Positions 25,272 to 33,623 of a DNA stretch of 64,000 nt are shown here, piece after piece. This stretch comes from Ferrovibrio sp036381655 (GTDB taxonomy: Bacteria; Pseudomonadota; Alphaproteobacteria; Ferrovibrionales; Ferrovibrionaceae), in assembly GCF_036381655.1 (NCBI RefSeq), contig NZ_DASVCJ010000006.1:1-64000 (forward strand). The letters are read 5' to 3'. The notes beneath the pieces were generated by a model that saw nothing but the letters and a program-made list of their open reading frames with translations, had not been told where the DNA came from and searched no databases. A program made the position numbers and the translations under genes. The first letter of the stretch is position 1, and the number at the start of each line of letters is the position of its first letter.

Positions 25272-25285
25272 CTAACGTTTGTTAG
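25272..25285. promoter_or_regulatory. Putative double-TetR operator 3 (CTAAC-N4-GTTAG)
   Basis: CTAACGTTTGTTAG, the best symmetric copy (flanked T..A to give TCTAAC-N4-GTTAGA). It overlaps the -10 region of the leftward promoter for the transglutaminase-like gene. Confidence 0.75.
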
Positions 25286-25311
25286 ATAATCTACGCAGCC
25301 TGAGCTGTCAA
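25283..25311 (-). promoter_or_regulatory. Predicted promoter of the transglutaminase-like/crotonase pair
   Basis: TTGACA (25311-25306) with 17 bp to TATCTA (25288-25283). The -35 box is perfect and the -10 box partial. The operator covers the -10 box. Confidence 0.5.
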
Positions 25312-25505
25312 ACTGAAAATGAGGCGCGCGCCGAACCGCATGGGCCGGCGCTTCCCCGCGCGGGAAGCCCCCTGCCTGTCGGACAGATCGGATTTTCAGG
25401 AAGCACTCGAAGCGGAAGCGGCCTAGACGGATATGGGCCCGAAGCCATTTGCGGCCACCGCAATTCCCACCGCCTTCAAGGCGCGTTCCTTGATGATGTC
25501 CGCCC

Positions 25506-25537
25506 GCCGCTCAAGGGGGCAGGCCCCCTTGAGCGGC
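25506..25537. repeat. Perfect 14-bp inverted repeat (hairpin) downstream of the NMT1-type binding protein gene
   Basis: GCCGCTCAAGGGGG and its exact complement enclose the loop CAGG. It begins 14 bases beyond the stop of the leftward gene at 25552 and should end or stabilise that transcript. No T-run follows on either strand, so it is not a classical intrinsic terminator. The rest of 25286-25551 holds no credible gene. Confidence 0.7.
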
Positions 25538-25551
25538 CATGACGGCAGATA

Positions 25552-26538
25552 TCACTTCGTCATCTTGATCGAGGGATCAAGAAAGTCGTTCGTATAGGTC
25601 TTCGCGATGTCGAAATCCTTTTCCATCCCGAAGTAGGCCTTCACCATCGTATAGTCGGCCTTCATCCGCTCGGCGTTGAAGGCGCCGAGAGCGACGCTGG
25701 TGGTGGTCGGATCCGTCATCAGTTCCTTGATGCGATTCCACTGGTCGCGCTGGTTGGCTTCGTCAAGACCGCTGACGCTGGCCATCAACGCCTTCAGGCA
25801 GGGGCCGATATCGGCCACGCAGGCGGCGAAAGCCTTTTGCGAAATCTTGACGAAGTTTTCGACGACGGCGCGGTTCTTCTTCAGATATCCGCCATTGACG
25901 ATGATGGCGTTGCCGTACGGATTGATGCCGATATCGCGCCAGGCGACGAAGCCGAGGTCAGGGCCGAACTCGCGTACCTTCAAATCGTGTTCATTGTAGA
26001 AGTCGCTCGTAATATCGATCGCATGGCTCTTGAGCGAAGCGACCTTGGCCTGCGGCGTGACATTGACGAAAGTCACTGAATCGGGCGCAATCCCGACCTG
26101 CTTGGCAAAGGCCGGCCACATCACACGGGAGGCGTCGCCGGGCGGATTGCCGATTTTCTTGCCGGGGAAATCCTTGGGGCCGGTGATGCCCGAACTCTTG
26201 AGCCAGTAAAATCCCTGCGGCGAATTCGCATAGACGGCCATCACCGCCACCAGATCCGCGCCCTTGCTCTTGGCGACCAGCGCGGTGGCCATGTCGGCAA
26301 TGGCGAATTGCGTATTGCCGGCGCCGACACGCTGCGCCGAGACGCCGGAACCGCGGCCGGTTTCGATGCTGACGTCGAGACCGGCCTTCTCGTACCAGCC
26401 TTGCGCCTTGGCGTAGTAATAGGGCGAATGATCCGCCGTCGGCACCCAGTTGAGCAGCAAGTTGACCTTCTCCGCGGCCTGACTTGCCGCGGGCAGCAGC
26501 GCTGCGGCGGCAATAACGAGAATGGCGCGCAATTTCAT
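25552..26538 (-). CDS. ABC transporter substrate-binding protein, NMT1/ThiY/SsuA-like
   Basis: A 328-residue secreted protein: signal peptide MKLRAILVIAAAALLPAASQA with cleavage after AQA-like residues, then VNLLLNWVPTADHSPYYYAK, which is the classic start of NMT1/ThiY binding proteins (pyrimidine precursor, nitrate, sulfonate and taurine uptake). GSGVSAQRVGAGNTQFAIAD forms the ligand cleft loop. It is divergent from the TetR gene at 26716 and, by type, partners the permease at 27494 and ATPase at 31290. The ligand is unknown. Confidence 0.85.
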   Translation of the reverse strand: MKLRAILVIAAAALLPAASQAAEKVNLLLNWVPTADHSPYYYAKAQGWYEKAGLDVSIETGRGSGVSAQRVGAGNTQFAIADMATALVAKSKGADLVAVMAVYANSPQGFYWLKSSGITGPKDFPGKKIGNPPGDASRVMWPAFAKQVGIAPDSVTFVNVTPQAKVASLKSHAIDITSDFYNEHDLKVREFGPDLGFVAWRDIGINPYGNAIIVNGGYLKKNRAVVENFVKISQKAFAACVADIGPCLKALMASVSGLDEANQRDQWNRIKELMTDPTTTSVALGAFNAERMKADYTMVKAYFGMEKDFDIAKTYTNDFLDPSIKMTK

Positions 26539-26685
26539 GATAGACCCCCTGTTACGGTCTCCCGGCCTTGCTCATGCCGGGACTGTGTTCGGTCTGGCGA
26601 GGGGAGCAGCAATCCGTCGCCGGAGCCCCAGGATGGGGCTCAGTCGTGAAAACTCTAGTCAGAGCCGGGAAACCATTCAATAATT

Positions 26686-26705
26686 AATCAACTAGTTGGA
26701 TGATT
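26686..26705. promoter_or_regulatory. Putative TetR operator A of the ABC locus
   Basis: AATCAACTAGTTGGATGATT with the perfect core CAACTAGTTG. It is 18/20 identical to the site at 27431-27450. It lies in the divergent gap between the binding protein and TetR genes. Confidence 0.7.
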
Positions 26706-26715
26706 AGAGGGAAGA

Positions 26716-27432
26716 ATGCAGGACAGCCTACCGGGACGCCATCCGGCACGGGACTTTGCTCGCGACGACACCACCGAGCGGCGGCGCGATCCCACCGCGA
26801 CAAAGGCGGCATTGTTGCGGGCAGCCGTGGCCGAGTTCGCCGCCAAGGGGCTCGCCGGTGCGCGCATCGACGAAATCGCCCAGCGCGCCGAGGTCAACAA
26901 ACAGCTTGTCTATCATTACTTCGGCAGCAAGGATGAGCTGTACCGGGCAGCGCTGGAACACGTCTATGGCGAGATCCGCGAGCGCGAACGCGCATTGCAT
27001 CTCTCCGACCTGCCGCCCTTGATGGCAATGGAGCGGCTGATCGGATTCTCTTTCGACTATCTGGCCGAACATCCGGAATTCATCGCCCTCCTCAATGACG
27101 AGAATCGGCTCGATGCCCGCCATGTGCAGAAGTCTGACCGGCTGGAGCAGATGCACTCCCCCCTGGTGGCATTGATCAAGGAGACCCTGCAACGCGGCGC
27201 CGCGGAAGGCGTCTTCCGCGCCGATTTCGATCCGGTGCAGCTCTATGTGTCGATCGCCGGGCTATCCTATTTCTTCTTTTCCAACAATCGCACGCTGTCG
27301 GCGATTTTCGGCCGTGCCATGGACAGGCCCAAGGCGGTCGCCGAGCGGCGGCGGCATGTGGTGGCCTTCGCCATGGGGGCATTGCGGCCGGCGGAACCGC
27401 AGCGGCGCGGGGAATCGCGGCGCGGCAAATAA
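26716..27432 (+). CDS. TetR-family transcriptional regulator of the ABC uptake locus
   Basis: A 238-residue regulator; the helix-turn-helix IDEIAQRAEVNKQLVYHYFGSKDELYRAALEHVY lies at about residues 54-87, and the C-terminal domain holds PEFIALLNDENRLDARHVQ. A 20-bp site overlaps its promoter region and a second copy begins at its own stop codon, just ahead of the permease gene. It likely represses the divergent binding protein gene, itself and the downstream operon. A GAGGGAAG ribosome site precedes the ATG. Confidence 0.85.
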   Translation: MQDSLPGRHPARDFARDDTTERRRDPTATKAALLRAAVAEFAAKGLAGARIDEIAQRAEVNKQLVYHYFGSKDELYRAALEHVYGEIRERERALHLSDLPPLMAMERLIGFSFDYLAEHPEFIALLNDENRLDARHVQKSDRLEQMHSPLVALIKETLQRGAAEGVFRADFDPVQLYVSIAGLSYFFFSNNRTLSAIFGRAMDRPKAVAERRRHVVAFAMGALRPAEPQRRGESRRGK

Positions 27433-27450
27433 TCAACTGGTTGGTTGATT
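27431..27450. promoter_or_regulatory. Putative TetR operator B of the ABC locus
   Basis: AATCAACTGGTTGGTTGATT, with seven-base end arms AATCAAC and GTTGATT as an inverted repeat. It differs from operator A at two positions. It starts on the TAA of the TetR gene and lies 44 bp upstream of the permease ATG. Confidence 0.7.
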
Positions 27451-27493
27451 GCTGCCGCGCCGGCAGTTATTCTGGCCGAGTAAGGGGGTGAGC

Positions 27494-28309
27494 ATGGCAT
27501 CCAGCGATCAAACCGGCCTGCCGGCAAGCGAGCTCGGCGGTGCGCCGGCAGATAATCGCCATCTGCACTGGTTCACGATCGGCGCCGTCCATGTCGCTGC
27601 CGTCATCCTGTGGGAAGTGCTGGTCCGGGCGACCGCCCTGCCGGCCTTCATCCTGCCGGCTCCGAGCGCCATCTTCGCGACGCTGGCCAAATCCAATTAC
27701 GACTGGCTCGGCAATAGCTGGGTCACGGGCGTGGAAATCTTTGGTGGTTATCTGCTGTCCGTCGTTTCCGGCGTCATCCTGGCCCTGCTGTTTACGTGGT
27801 CCCGTCTTTTGACGCTGGGCGTTTTTCCTCTTTTCGTAACGCTCAATATGATACCGAAAGTGGCGCTCGGGCCGCTGATCATCGTCTGGTTCTCCTACGG
27901 CATCAGCACCAACATCCTGATCACCCTGAGCCTCTGCTTCTTTCCGATCCTGCTGACCACCGTGCGCGGCTTGAAGGAGATCGAACCGGACCTCCTCGAT
28001 CTGGTCCGCTCATTGAAGGGATCGCGCTGGCAGACCTTCGTTTACATCCAGCTTCCCGGCGCGCTGCCATATGTCTTTTCCGGCATGAAAGTGGCGGCGA
28101 TCCTGGCCGTCGCCGGCGCGGTCGTCGGCGAGTTCATCTCTTCCGATCGCGGTTTGGCCTATCTGATGATCCAGGTTCAAGCGGCCCTGGATACCCCGGC
28201 CATGTTCATGGCCGTCGTCATCATCACGCTCCTCGGCATCGCCCTCTATCTTCTGGTGCTGCTCCTGGAACATCTGCTCATCCGCAAGGACGCGAGGATT
28301 GCATCATGA
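27494..28309 (+). CDS. ABC transporter permease, NMT1/SsuC-type
   Basis: A 271-residue membrane protein with about six helices and the EAA-type loop LLDLVRSLKGSRWQTFVYIQLPGALPYVFSGMK. GPLIIVWFSYGISTNILIT is typical of nitrate/sulfonate/pyrimidine precursor permeases. The internal ATG at 27494 was chosen for its GGGGGTGAGC site. It is the first gene of the operon that runs to 32051; the stop overlaps the epimerase ATG (ATGA). Confidence 0.85.
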   Translation: MASSDQTGLPASELGGAPADNRHLHWFTIGAVHVAAVILWEVLVRATALPAFILPAPSAIFATLAKSNYDWLGNSWVTGVEIFGGYLLSVVSGVILALLFTWSRLLTLGVFPLFVTLNMIPKVALGPLIIVWFSYGISTNILITLSLCFFPILLTTVRGLKEIEPDLLDLVRSLKGSRWQTFVYIQLPGALPYVFSGMKVAAILAVAGAVVGEFISSDRGLAYLMIQVQAALDTPAMFMAVVIITLLGIALYLLVLLLEHLLIRKDARIAS

Positions 28310-29352
28310 CCACGCTTTGGCTCGACGACAGCGAACTGCCGAAGGGCTTTGCCGACGAGGAGGCCCTGGAAGAGTTCATGACCCGTCCGAGCCGCGCATT
28401 GGCCGCGGATCTGAAGGCGTTGGACGGCGACATCATGATCCTTGGCGTTGGCGGCAAGATGGGACCGACGATGGCCCGGCTGGCCAAGCGGGCGGCGCCG
28501 GAGAAGCGCGTTATCGGAGTCGCCCGCTTCAGCGAGAAAGGCCTGAAGGAAAAGCTCGAAAGCCACGGCGTCGAAACGATCGCCGCCGATCTCATGGATC
28601 GCGCCGCCATCGAAAAGCTGCCGAGCGTCTCCAATATCGTATTCATGGCTGGCCGCAAATTCGGCGCCAGCGGCAATCAGGCGCTGACCTGGGCGATGAA
28701 CGCCCATGTGCCGGCCCTGGTGGCCGAAGCCTTCTCCGCCTCTCGCATCGTCGCCTTCTCCACCGGCTGCGTCTATCCTTTCGTGCCGGTCAACAGCCAG
28801 GGCGCGACCGAAACGACGCCGCCCGAGCCGCCGGGCGAATACGCCATGTCCTGCATCGGGCGCGAACGCATGTTCGAGCATTTCTCGCAAATCCATGGCA
28901 CGCCTGGCCGGCTTTTCCGCCTGAATTACGCCATCGATCTGCGCTATGGCGTTTTGCACGATGTCGCACGACTGGTCATGCGCGACGAGCCGGTCGACGT
29001 CACCATGGGGCATGTCAATGTCATCTGGCAGGGCGACGCCAACGCTCAGGCGCTGCGCTGCCTACGCGCGGCCACGACGCCGACCTCGCCGATCAATGTC
29101 AGCGGTCCGGAGACGATCGCCGTGCGCTGGCTGGCGGAAAGCTTCGGCGCGCGCATGGGCAAGAAGCCGACGATCATAGGGACCGAGGCGCCGACCGCCT
29201 GGCTGACCAATACGGCGGAAGCGGCCAGACTGTTCGGCTATCCGCGCGTCACGCTGGCCGCCATGCTGGACTGGGTCGCCGATTGGGTGATGCGCAGTGG
29301 CCGCAGCTTCGGCAAGCCGACCCATTTCGAGGTCCGCGATGGCAACTACTGA
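28306..29352 (+). CDS. NAD-dependent epimerase/dehydratase family protein with an altered YxxxK site
   Basis: A 348-residue Rossmann protein: GVGGKMGPTMARLAKRA replaces the usual GxxGxxG loop, and NIVFMAGRKFGASGNQALTWAMN and VAFSTGCVYPFVPVN follow the epimerase pattern. The usual YxxxK catalytic pair reads YAMSC (cysteine for lysine), so ordinary epimerase chemistry is doubtful; it may bind NAD(P) with another activity. It overlaps the permease stop and the GNAT ATG. It could process the imported compound. Confidence 0.75.
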   Translation: MTTLWLDDSELPKGFADEEALEEFMTRPSRALAADLKALDGDIMILGVGGKMGPTMARLAKRAAPEKRVIGVARFSEKGLKEKLESHGVETIAADLMDRAAIEKLPSVSNIVFMAGRKFGASGNQALTWAMNAHVPALVAEAFSASRIVAFSTGCVYPFVPVNSQGATETTPPEPPGEYAMSCIGRERMFEHFSQIHGTPGRLFRLNYAIDLRYGVLHDVARLVMRDEPVDVTMGHVNVIWQGDANAQALRCLRAATTPTSPINVSGPETIAVRWLAESFGARMGKKPTIIGTEAPTAWLTNTAEAARLFGYPRVTLAAMLDWVADWVMRSGRSFGKPTHFEVRDGNY

Positions 29353-30208
29353 GGCGCTTGGCATAGGCCGCCTCGGCCATGCCGACCTGCCGGCGGCGCT
29401 CGGCCTGTCGGCGGAAGCCGGCTGGAACCAGACGGCCGACGACTGGCGCCTCTTTCTCGATCACGGCCGCGTCTTTGCCTGCCGTAACCAGGACGGCATG
29501 CCCATGGCGACGGCGGCGATCCTGCCCTATGGCCGTTTTGCCTGGATCAGCATGGTGCTGGTGACCGCCGGCATGCGCCAGCGGGGACTGGGTACGGCTT
29601 TGCTGAAACACTGCATAGCCGAATTGCGGCGCGACGGCCTGACCCCGCTGCTCGATGCCACGCCGGCGGGCGAGCATGTCTATCTGCCGCTTGGCTTCAA
29701 GCCGATCTTCGGGATGACGCGCTGGCAGGGCGAGACTGCGCGGCAAGCGGCGGCGCAGGATTCCGGCCGCAACATCGCCGGACCGATCGCCACGGCGACT
29801 GCAATGGACGCCGGCGCTTTGGGATCCGCGGCGATGCTCGATGCGGCCGCTTTCGGAGCGCCGCGCGAATTCCTGCTGCAATCCCTTCTCGGCCGGGCGC
29901 CGGATCTGGCCCTGCGTCTGAAAGAACATAGCTTCGTCTTGGCGCGGCCGGGCCGGCTCGCCACCCAGATCGGACCGCTGGTCGCCAATGACGAGGCCGC
30001 CGCATTGGCATTGCTGCAAACCGTGCTCGCGCGCCTCGATGGTCCGGTTTTTCTGGACGTGCCCGATCGCTGGCAGAGGTTGCAGGCGGCCCTGCGGCAG
30101 CTCGGCTGTACGGTTCAGCGCAGCTTCCGGCGCATGGCCCTGGGCAGGGACGAGGCTTTTGGCGATCCGGCGCGATGTTTCGTGGTCGCCGGACCGGAAT
30201 TCGGATAA
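29339..30208 (+). CDS. GNAT-family N-acetyltransferase, with a second degenerate half
   Basis: A 289-residue protein. The first 140 residues form a GNAT domain with the acetyl-CoA pyrophosphate loop RQRGLGTALLKHC and HVYLPLGFKPIFG. The rest (from about residue 150) resembles a second, weaker acetyltransferase half with FVLARPGRLATQIGPLVA. The start overlaps the end of the epimerase gene by 14 bases. The substrate is unknown, probably linked to the other enzymes of this operon. Confidence 0.78.
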   Translation: MATTEALGIGRLGHADLPAALGLSAEAGWNQTADDWRLFLDHGRVFACRNQDGMPMATAAILPYGRFAWISMVLVTAGMRQRGLGTALLKHCIAELRRDGLTPLLDATPAGEHVYLPLGFKPIFGMTRWQGETARQAAAQDSGRNIAGPIATATAMDAGALGSAAMLDAAAFGAPREFLLQSLLGRAPDLALRLKEHSFVLARPGRLATQIGPLVANDEAAALALLQTVLARLDGPVFLDVPDRWQRLQAALRQLGCTVQRSFRRMALGRDEAFGDPARCFVVAGPEFG

Positions 30209-30228
30209 CGCGAAAGAAGGCAAGACGC

Positions 30229-31293
30229 ATGGGACTGCATCACTCCCAACTGCCATCGGATATTCTGGCCAATCTGCGCAAAGGCGTGGTCATTCCGGCC
30301 CATCCTCTGGCGCTCGACGCGAACCGGAAATTCGACCGCAGGCGGCAGCGCGCCTTGACGCGCTACTATGTCGATTGCGGCGTCGGCGGACTGGCCGTCG
30401 GCGTGCATACCACCCAGTTCGCCATCCGCGATGTCGGGCTATACGAGCCGGTGCTGACGGCCGCGATGGAAGACGCCCGGGCCTGGACCGATCGCCCCCT
30501 GATCATGATCGCCGGCCTGGCGGGACGCACCGACCAGGCCGTGCAGGAAGCAAAAACCGCCGTGAGGCTCGGCTACCATGCCGGCCTGCTCAGCCTCGCC
30601 GCCATGAAAGCTGCCGATCCGGACGCGATCATAGCGCATTGCGAGGCGGTGGCGGCCGAAATCCCGCTGGTCGGCTTTTATCTGCAGCCTGCCGTCGGCG
30701 GCGTGGTGCTCGACGCCGAATTCTGGCGCCGCTTCGCCTCGATCGAGAACGTCATCGCCATCAAGGTAGCGCCGTTCAACCGCTATCGTACGCTGGATGT
30801 CATGCGCGGCGTGGCCCTGGCGCGCGCCGAGAACCGCATCTCGCTCTACACCGGCAACGACGACCACATCGTTCTCGATCTCAGCATCCCGTTCACGGTC
30901 ATGCGCGAGGGCGGTCCGGTGACGCTGCGTTTCGTTGGCGGCCTGCTCGGGCATTGGTCGGTGTGGACGAAGCGCGCGGTGGAATTGCTGGACCGCATCC
31001 ATGCCGCCGTCGCCGCCGGCGATGGGCTGCCGAATGATCTGCTCGCCCTCGACGCGCGCGTGACCGACTGCAATGCCGCCTTCTTCGACGTCGCCAACGA
31101 CTTTCACGGCTGCATCGCCGGCTGCCACGAAATGCTCCGCCGGCAGGGTCTGCTGGAAGGCATCTGGTGCCTCGATCCGCATGAAGGCCTCAGCCCGGGT
31201 CAGGCCGAAGAACTCGACCGCGTCAGCCGCGAGCATGCCGATCTCTCGGACGATGCCTTCGTGGCGGCCAACCGCGAGCGTTGGCTGTCATGA
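30229..31293 (+). CDS. Dihydrodipicolinate synthase/N-acetylneuraminate lyase family aldolase
   Basis: A 354-residue class I aldolase of the DapA/NanA family. The Schiff-base lysine lies in ENVIAIKVAPFNRY, and the residues for substrate carboxylate binding are in the N-terminal region (GVHTTQFAIRD). It is longer than DapA (about 290). It likely cleaves or condenses pyruvate or a related 2-keto acid. It sits between an epimerase, a GNAT and the transport ATPase, so it should act on the transported compound; which one is unknown. Confidence 0.78.
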   Translation: MGLHHSQLPSDILANLRKGVVIPAHPLALDANRKFDRRRQRALTRYYVDCGVGGLAVGVHTTQFAIRDVGLYEPVLTAAMEDARAWTDRPLIMIAGLAGRTDQAVQEAKTAVRLGYHAGLLSLAAMKAADPDAIIAHCEAVAAEIPLVGFYLQPAVGGVVLDAEFWRRFASIENVIAIKVAPFNRYRTLDVMRGVALARAENRISLYTGNDDHIVLDLSIPFTVMREGGPVTLRFVGGLLGHWSVWTKRAVELLDRIHAAVAAGDGLPNDLLALDARVTDCNAAFFDVANDFHGCIAGCHEMLRRQGLLEGIWCLDPHEGLSPGQAEELDRVSREHADLSDDAFVAANRERWLS

Positions 31294-32051
31294 CTTCGCC
31301 CCTGATCGAGCTGCGCAACGTTCGAAAGGTCTACCGCACCGGCAGCCGTGAATTCGTCGCCGTTTCCGATGTCACATTCGACGTCGTCGAAGGCGACCTC
31401 GTCTCTCTGGTTGGCCCGTCCGGCTGCGGCAAGACCACGGTGCTCAAGATCCTGGCCGATCTGCACAAGGCGGACGATGGCGTCGTGAAGATCGGCGGCA
31501 CCTCCGGCTTCGAGCCCGGCCGTGACGTGGGTATGGTATTTCAGCAGGCGCTGCTGCTGAAGTGGCGCACCATTCTCGATAATGTCCTGCTGCCCGCCGA
31601 CATACTGGGCCTGCCGCGCAAGGCGGCCCGCGCCCGGGCGCGCGACCTGCTGGCCATGGTCGGCCTGTCCGGATTCGAGGAGAAATACCCTTACGAACTC
31701 TCCGGCGGCATGCAGCAGCGCGCCGCCATCGCCCGCGCCCTGGTGCACGATCCGAAGCTGATCCTGATGGACGAACCGTTCGGAGCATTGGATGCGCTGA
31801 CCCGCGAGAAGATGAATCTCGAGATGCTGCGCATCTGGGAAGAAAGCCGCAAGACCATTATTTTCGTGACGCATTCCATCCAGGAGGCGGTTTTCCTCGG
31901 TTCGCGCTGCGTGGTGCTGACCGCCGGTCCGGCGCGCATGGCCGACACGTTTACCATCGACCTTCCCTTCCCGCGGACGCTGGATATGAAGACGGCCGAT
32001 GAATTCGGCGCCTATACGCGACGGATCTATCGCCTGCTCGGCATGGACTGA
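31290..32051 (+). CDS. ABC transporter ATP-binding protein, SsuB/TauB-like
   Basis: A 253-residue ATPase: Walker A GPSGCGKTT, signature YELSGGMQQRAAIARAL, Walker B PKLILMDEPFGALDA and the switch THSIQEAV. The SsuB/ThiZ-type features match the permease at 27494 and the binding protein at 25552. The ATG overlaps the aldolase stop (ATGA). Last gene of the operon. Confidence 0.87.
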   Translation: MTSPLIELRNVRKVYRTGSREFVAVSDVTFDVVEGDLVSLVGPSGCGKTTVLKILADLHKADDGVVKIGGTSGFEPGRDVGMVFQQALLLKWRTILDNVLLPADILGLPRKAARARARDLLAMVGLSGFEEKYPYELSGGMQQRAAIARALVHDPKLILMDEPFGALDALTREKMNLEMLRIWEESRKTIIFVTHSIQEAVFLGSRCVVLTAGPARMADTFTIDLPFPRTLDMKTADEFGAYTRRIYRLLGMD

Positions 32052-32286
32052 GCATTTCCGGGCGGCGGGCGGCGATATCGGGCTTCAAGAAGCCCGACGT
32101 TTCGGCGCCCCGTGCTTTTCTGGAAAACTATGGGAAGTTGCATGCGAGCATTCGCACCCGGCCTGGAAAAATCGGCATCGGCGCCGCCGCTCCCCGCACC
32201 ATAACGCGGCAAAGGGGTTCCTATGCATGAACGGCCGGGCGCCACGGCCAATGCCGAGCGCCGCTGCCTGCCTGCGAGGAGCACCG

Positions 32287-33606
32287 ATGTCGACCGCCTC
32301 TCTCTTCGAACCCTCTGCCGAACGGCACGAAACCCGCCGCCGCATCCTTGCCATCGTTGCCGGTTCCTCCGGCAACCTGGTCGAATGGTACGATTTCTAC
32401 GTCTATTCGTTTTGCGCGCTGTATTTCGCGCCCGCCTTCTTTCCCAGCGACGACCGCACCACGCAATTGCTGAATGCGGCCGGCATTTTCGCCGCCGGCT
32501 TCCTGATGCGGCCGATCGGCGGCTGGTTCTTCGGCCGCTTCGCTGATACCCGCGGGCGCCGCGCCGCCATGGTGCTGTCCGTGCTGATGATGTGCGGCGG
32601 CTCCCTCATCATCGCCATATTGCCCACCCATGCCAGCATCGGCGCCGCCGCGACCCTGATCCTTCTGCTCGCCCGTCTGCTGCAGGGCCTGTCGGTCGGC
32701 GGCGAGTACGGCACCAGCGCCACCTATATGAGCGAGGTGGCCGTCGCCCGCCATCGCGGCTTCTACGCCTCCTTCCAGTATGTCACCCTGATCGGCGGCC
32801 AGCTCACCGCCGTGCTGGTACTGGTGGTGCTGCAGCAATTCCTCAGCCATGAACAGCTCATGGCCTGGGGCTGGCGCATTCCATTCTTCATCGGCGGCCT
32901 GCTGGCATTGGTGGCCCTGTTCCTGCGCCGCGGCCTGCCGGAGACAGCGCCGCAGCGGACGCGGGCGGAAACGGAAGCCGGCACCCTGCGCGGCCTGAGC
33001 AAGCATCCACGCGCCGTCCTGCAGGTGCTGGGCTTGACGGCCGGCGGCTCGCTCGCCTTCTACACCTACACCACCTATATGCAGAAATACCTCGTCAACA
33101 CCGCCGGCATGGATGCCAAGGCGGCCAGCACGGTGATGACCGCCGTCCTGTTCATCTACATGCTGCTGCAGCCCGTCATCGGCGCGCTGTCGGACCGCAT
33201 CGGGCGGCGCAACAGCCTGGTCGCCTTCGGGGTTCTGACGCTGATTGCCACCGTTCCGCTGCTCGGTGCGATCAGCAAGGTCGGCAGCCCCTACGCGGCG
33301 TTCGGCCTGATCCTGCTGGCGCTGTTCTTCGTCAGCTTCTACACCTCGATCAGCGGCCTGGTGAAAGCCGAACTGTTTCCCACCCAGGTCCGGGCGCTTG
33401 GCGTCGGATTGTCCTATGCCGTCGCGAATGCGATCTTTGGCGGTTCCGCCGAATACGTGGCCCTATGGTTCAAATCGGCGGGCCACGAAAGCTGGTTCTA
33501 TTATTATGTTGCCGGGATGGCCGCCATCGCCCTGCTTGCGGCGCTGTGGATGGGAGATACCCGGCGGCATGGCCAGCTCAGCGACGAAGACCTGCCGATG
33601 GAATAG
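32287..33606 (+). CDS. MFS transporter, metabolite:H+ symporter (KgtP-like)
   Basis: A 439-residue protein with about twelve helices, the N-terminal NLVEWYDFYVYSFCALYFA, loop GRFADTRGRRAAM and the second-half loop GALSDRIGRRN. These features mark the metabolite-H+ symporter group (2-oxoglutarate, proline/betaine, dicarboxylate carriers). ATG at 32287 has an AGGAG site seven bases upstream. The region 32052-32286 before it holds no gene. Substrate unassigned. Confidence 0.82.
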   Translation: MSTASLFEPSAERHETRRRILAIVAGSSGNLVEWYDFYVYSFCALYFAPAFFPSDDRTTQLLNAAGIFAAGFLMRPIGGWFFGRFADTRGRRAAMVLSVLMMCGGSLIIAILPTHASIGAAATLILLLARLLQGLSVGGEYGTSATYMSEVAVARHRGFYASFQYVTLIGGQLTAVLVLVVLQQFLSHEQLMAWGWRIPFFIGGLLALVALFLRRGLPETAPQRTRAETEAGTLRGLSKHPRAVLQVLGLTAGGSLAFYTYTTYMQKYLVNTAGMDAKAASTVMTAVLFIYMLLQPVIGALSDRIGRRNSLVAFGVLTLIATVPLLGAISKVGSPYAAFGLILLALFFVSFYTSISGLVKAELFPTQVRALGVGLSYAVANAIFGGSAEYVALWFKSAGHESWFYYYVAGMAAIALLAALWMGDTRRHGQLSDEDLPME

Positions 33607-33623
33607 AAAGCGATCGAGGAACC

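Noticed and set aside
25279..25542. Possible 87-residue protein on the plus strand
   Set aside because: It starts in the operator region, has no ribosome site or motif, and runs through the 14-bp hairpin.
27796..28305. N-terminal extension of the epimerase-family protein within the permease gene
   Set aside because: The extension overlaps the permease in another frame and is arginine-rich; the ATG at 28306 gives an ATGA overlap and a normal start.
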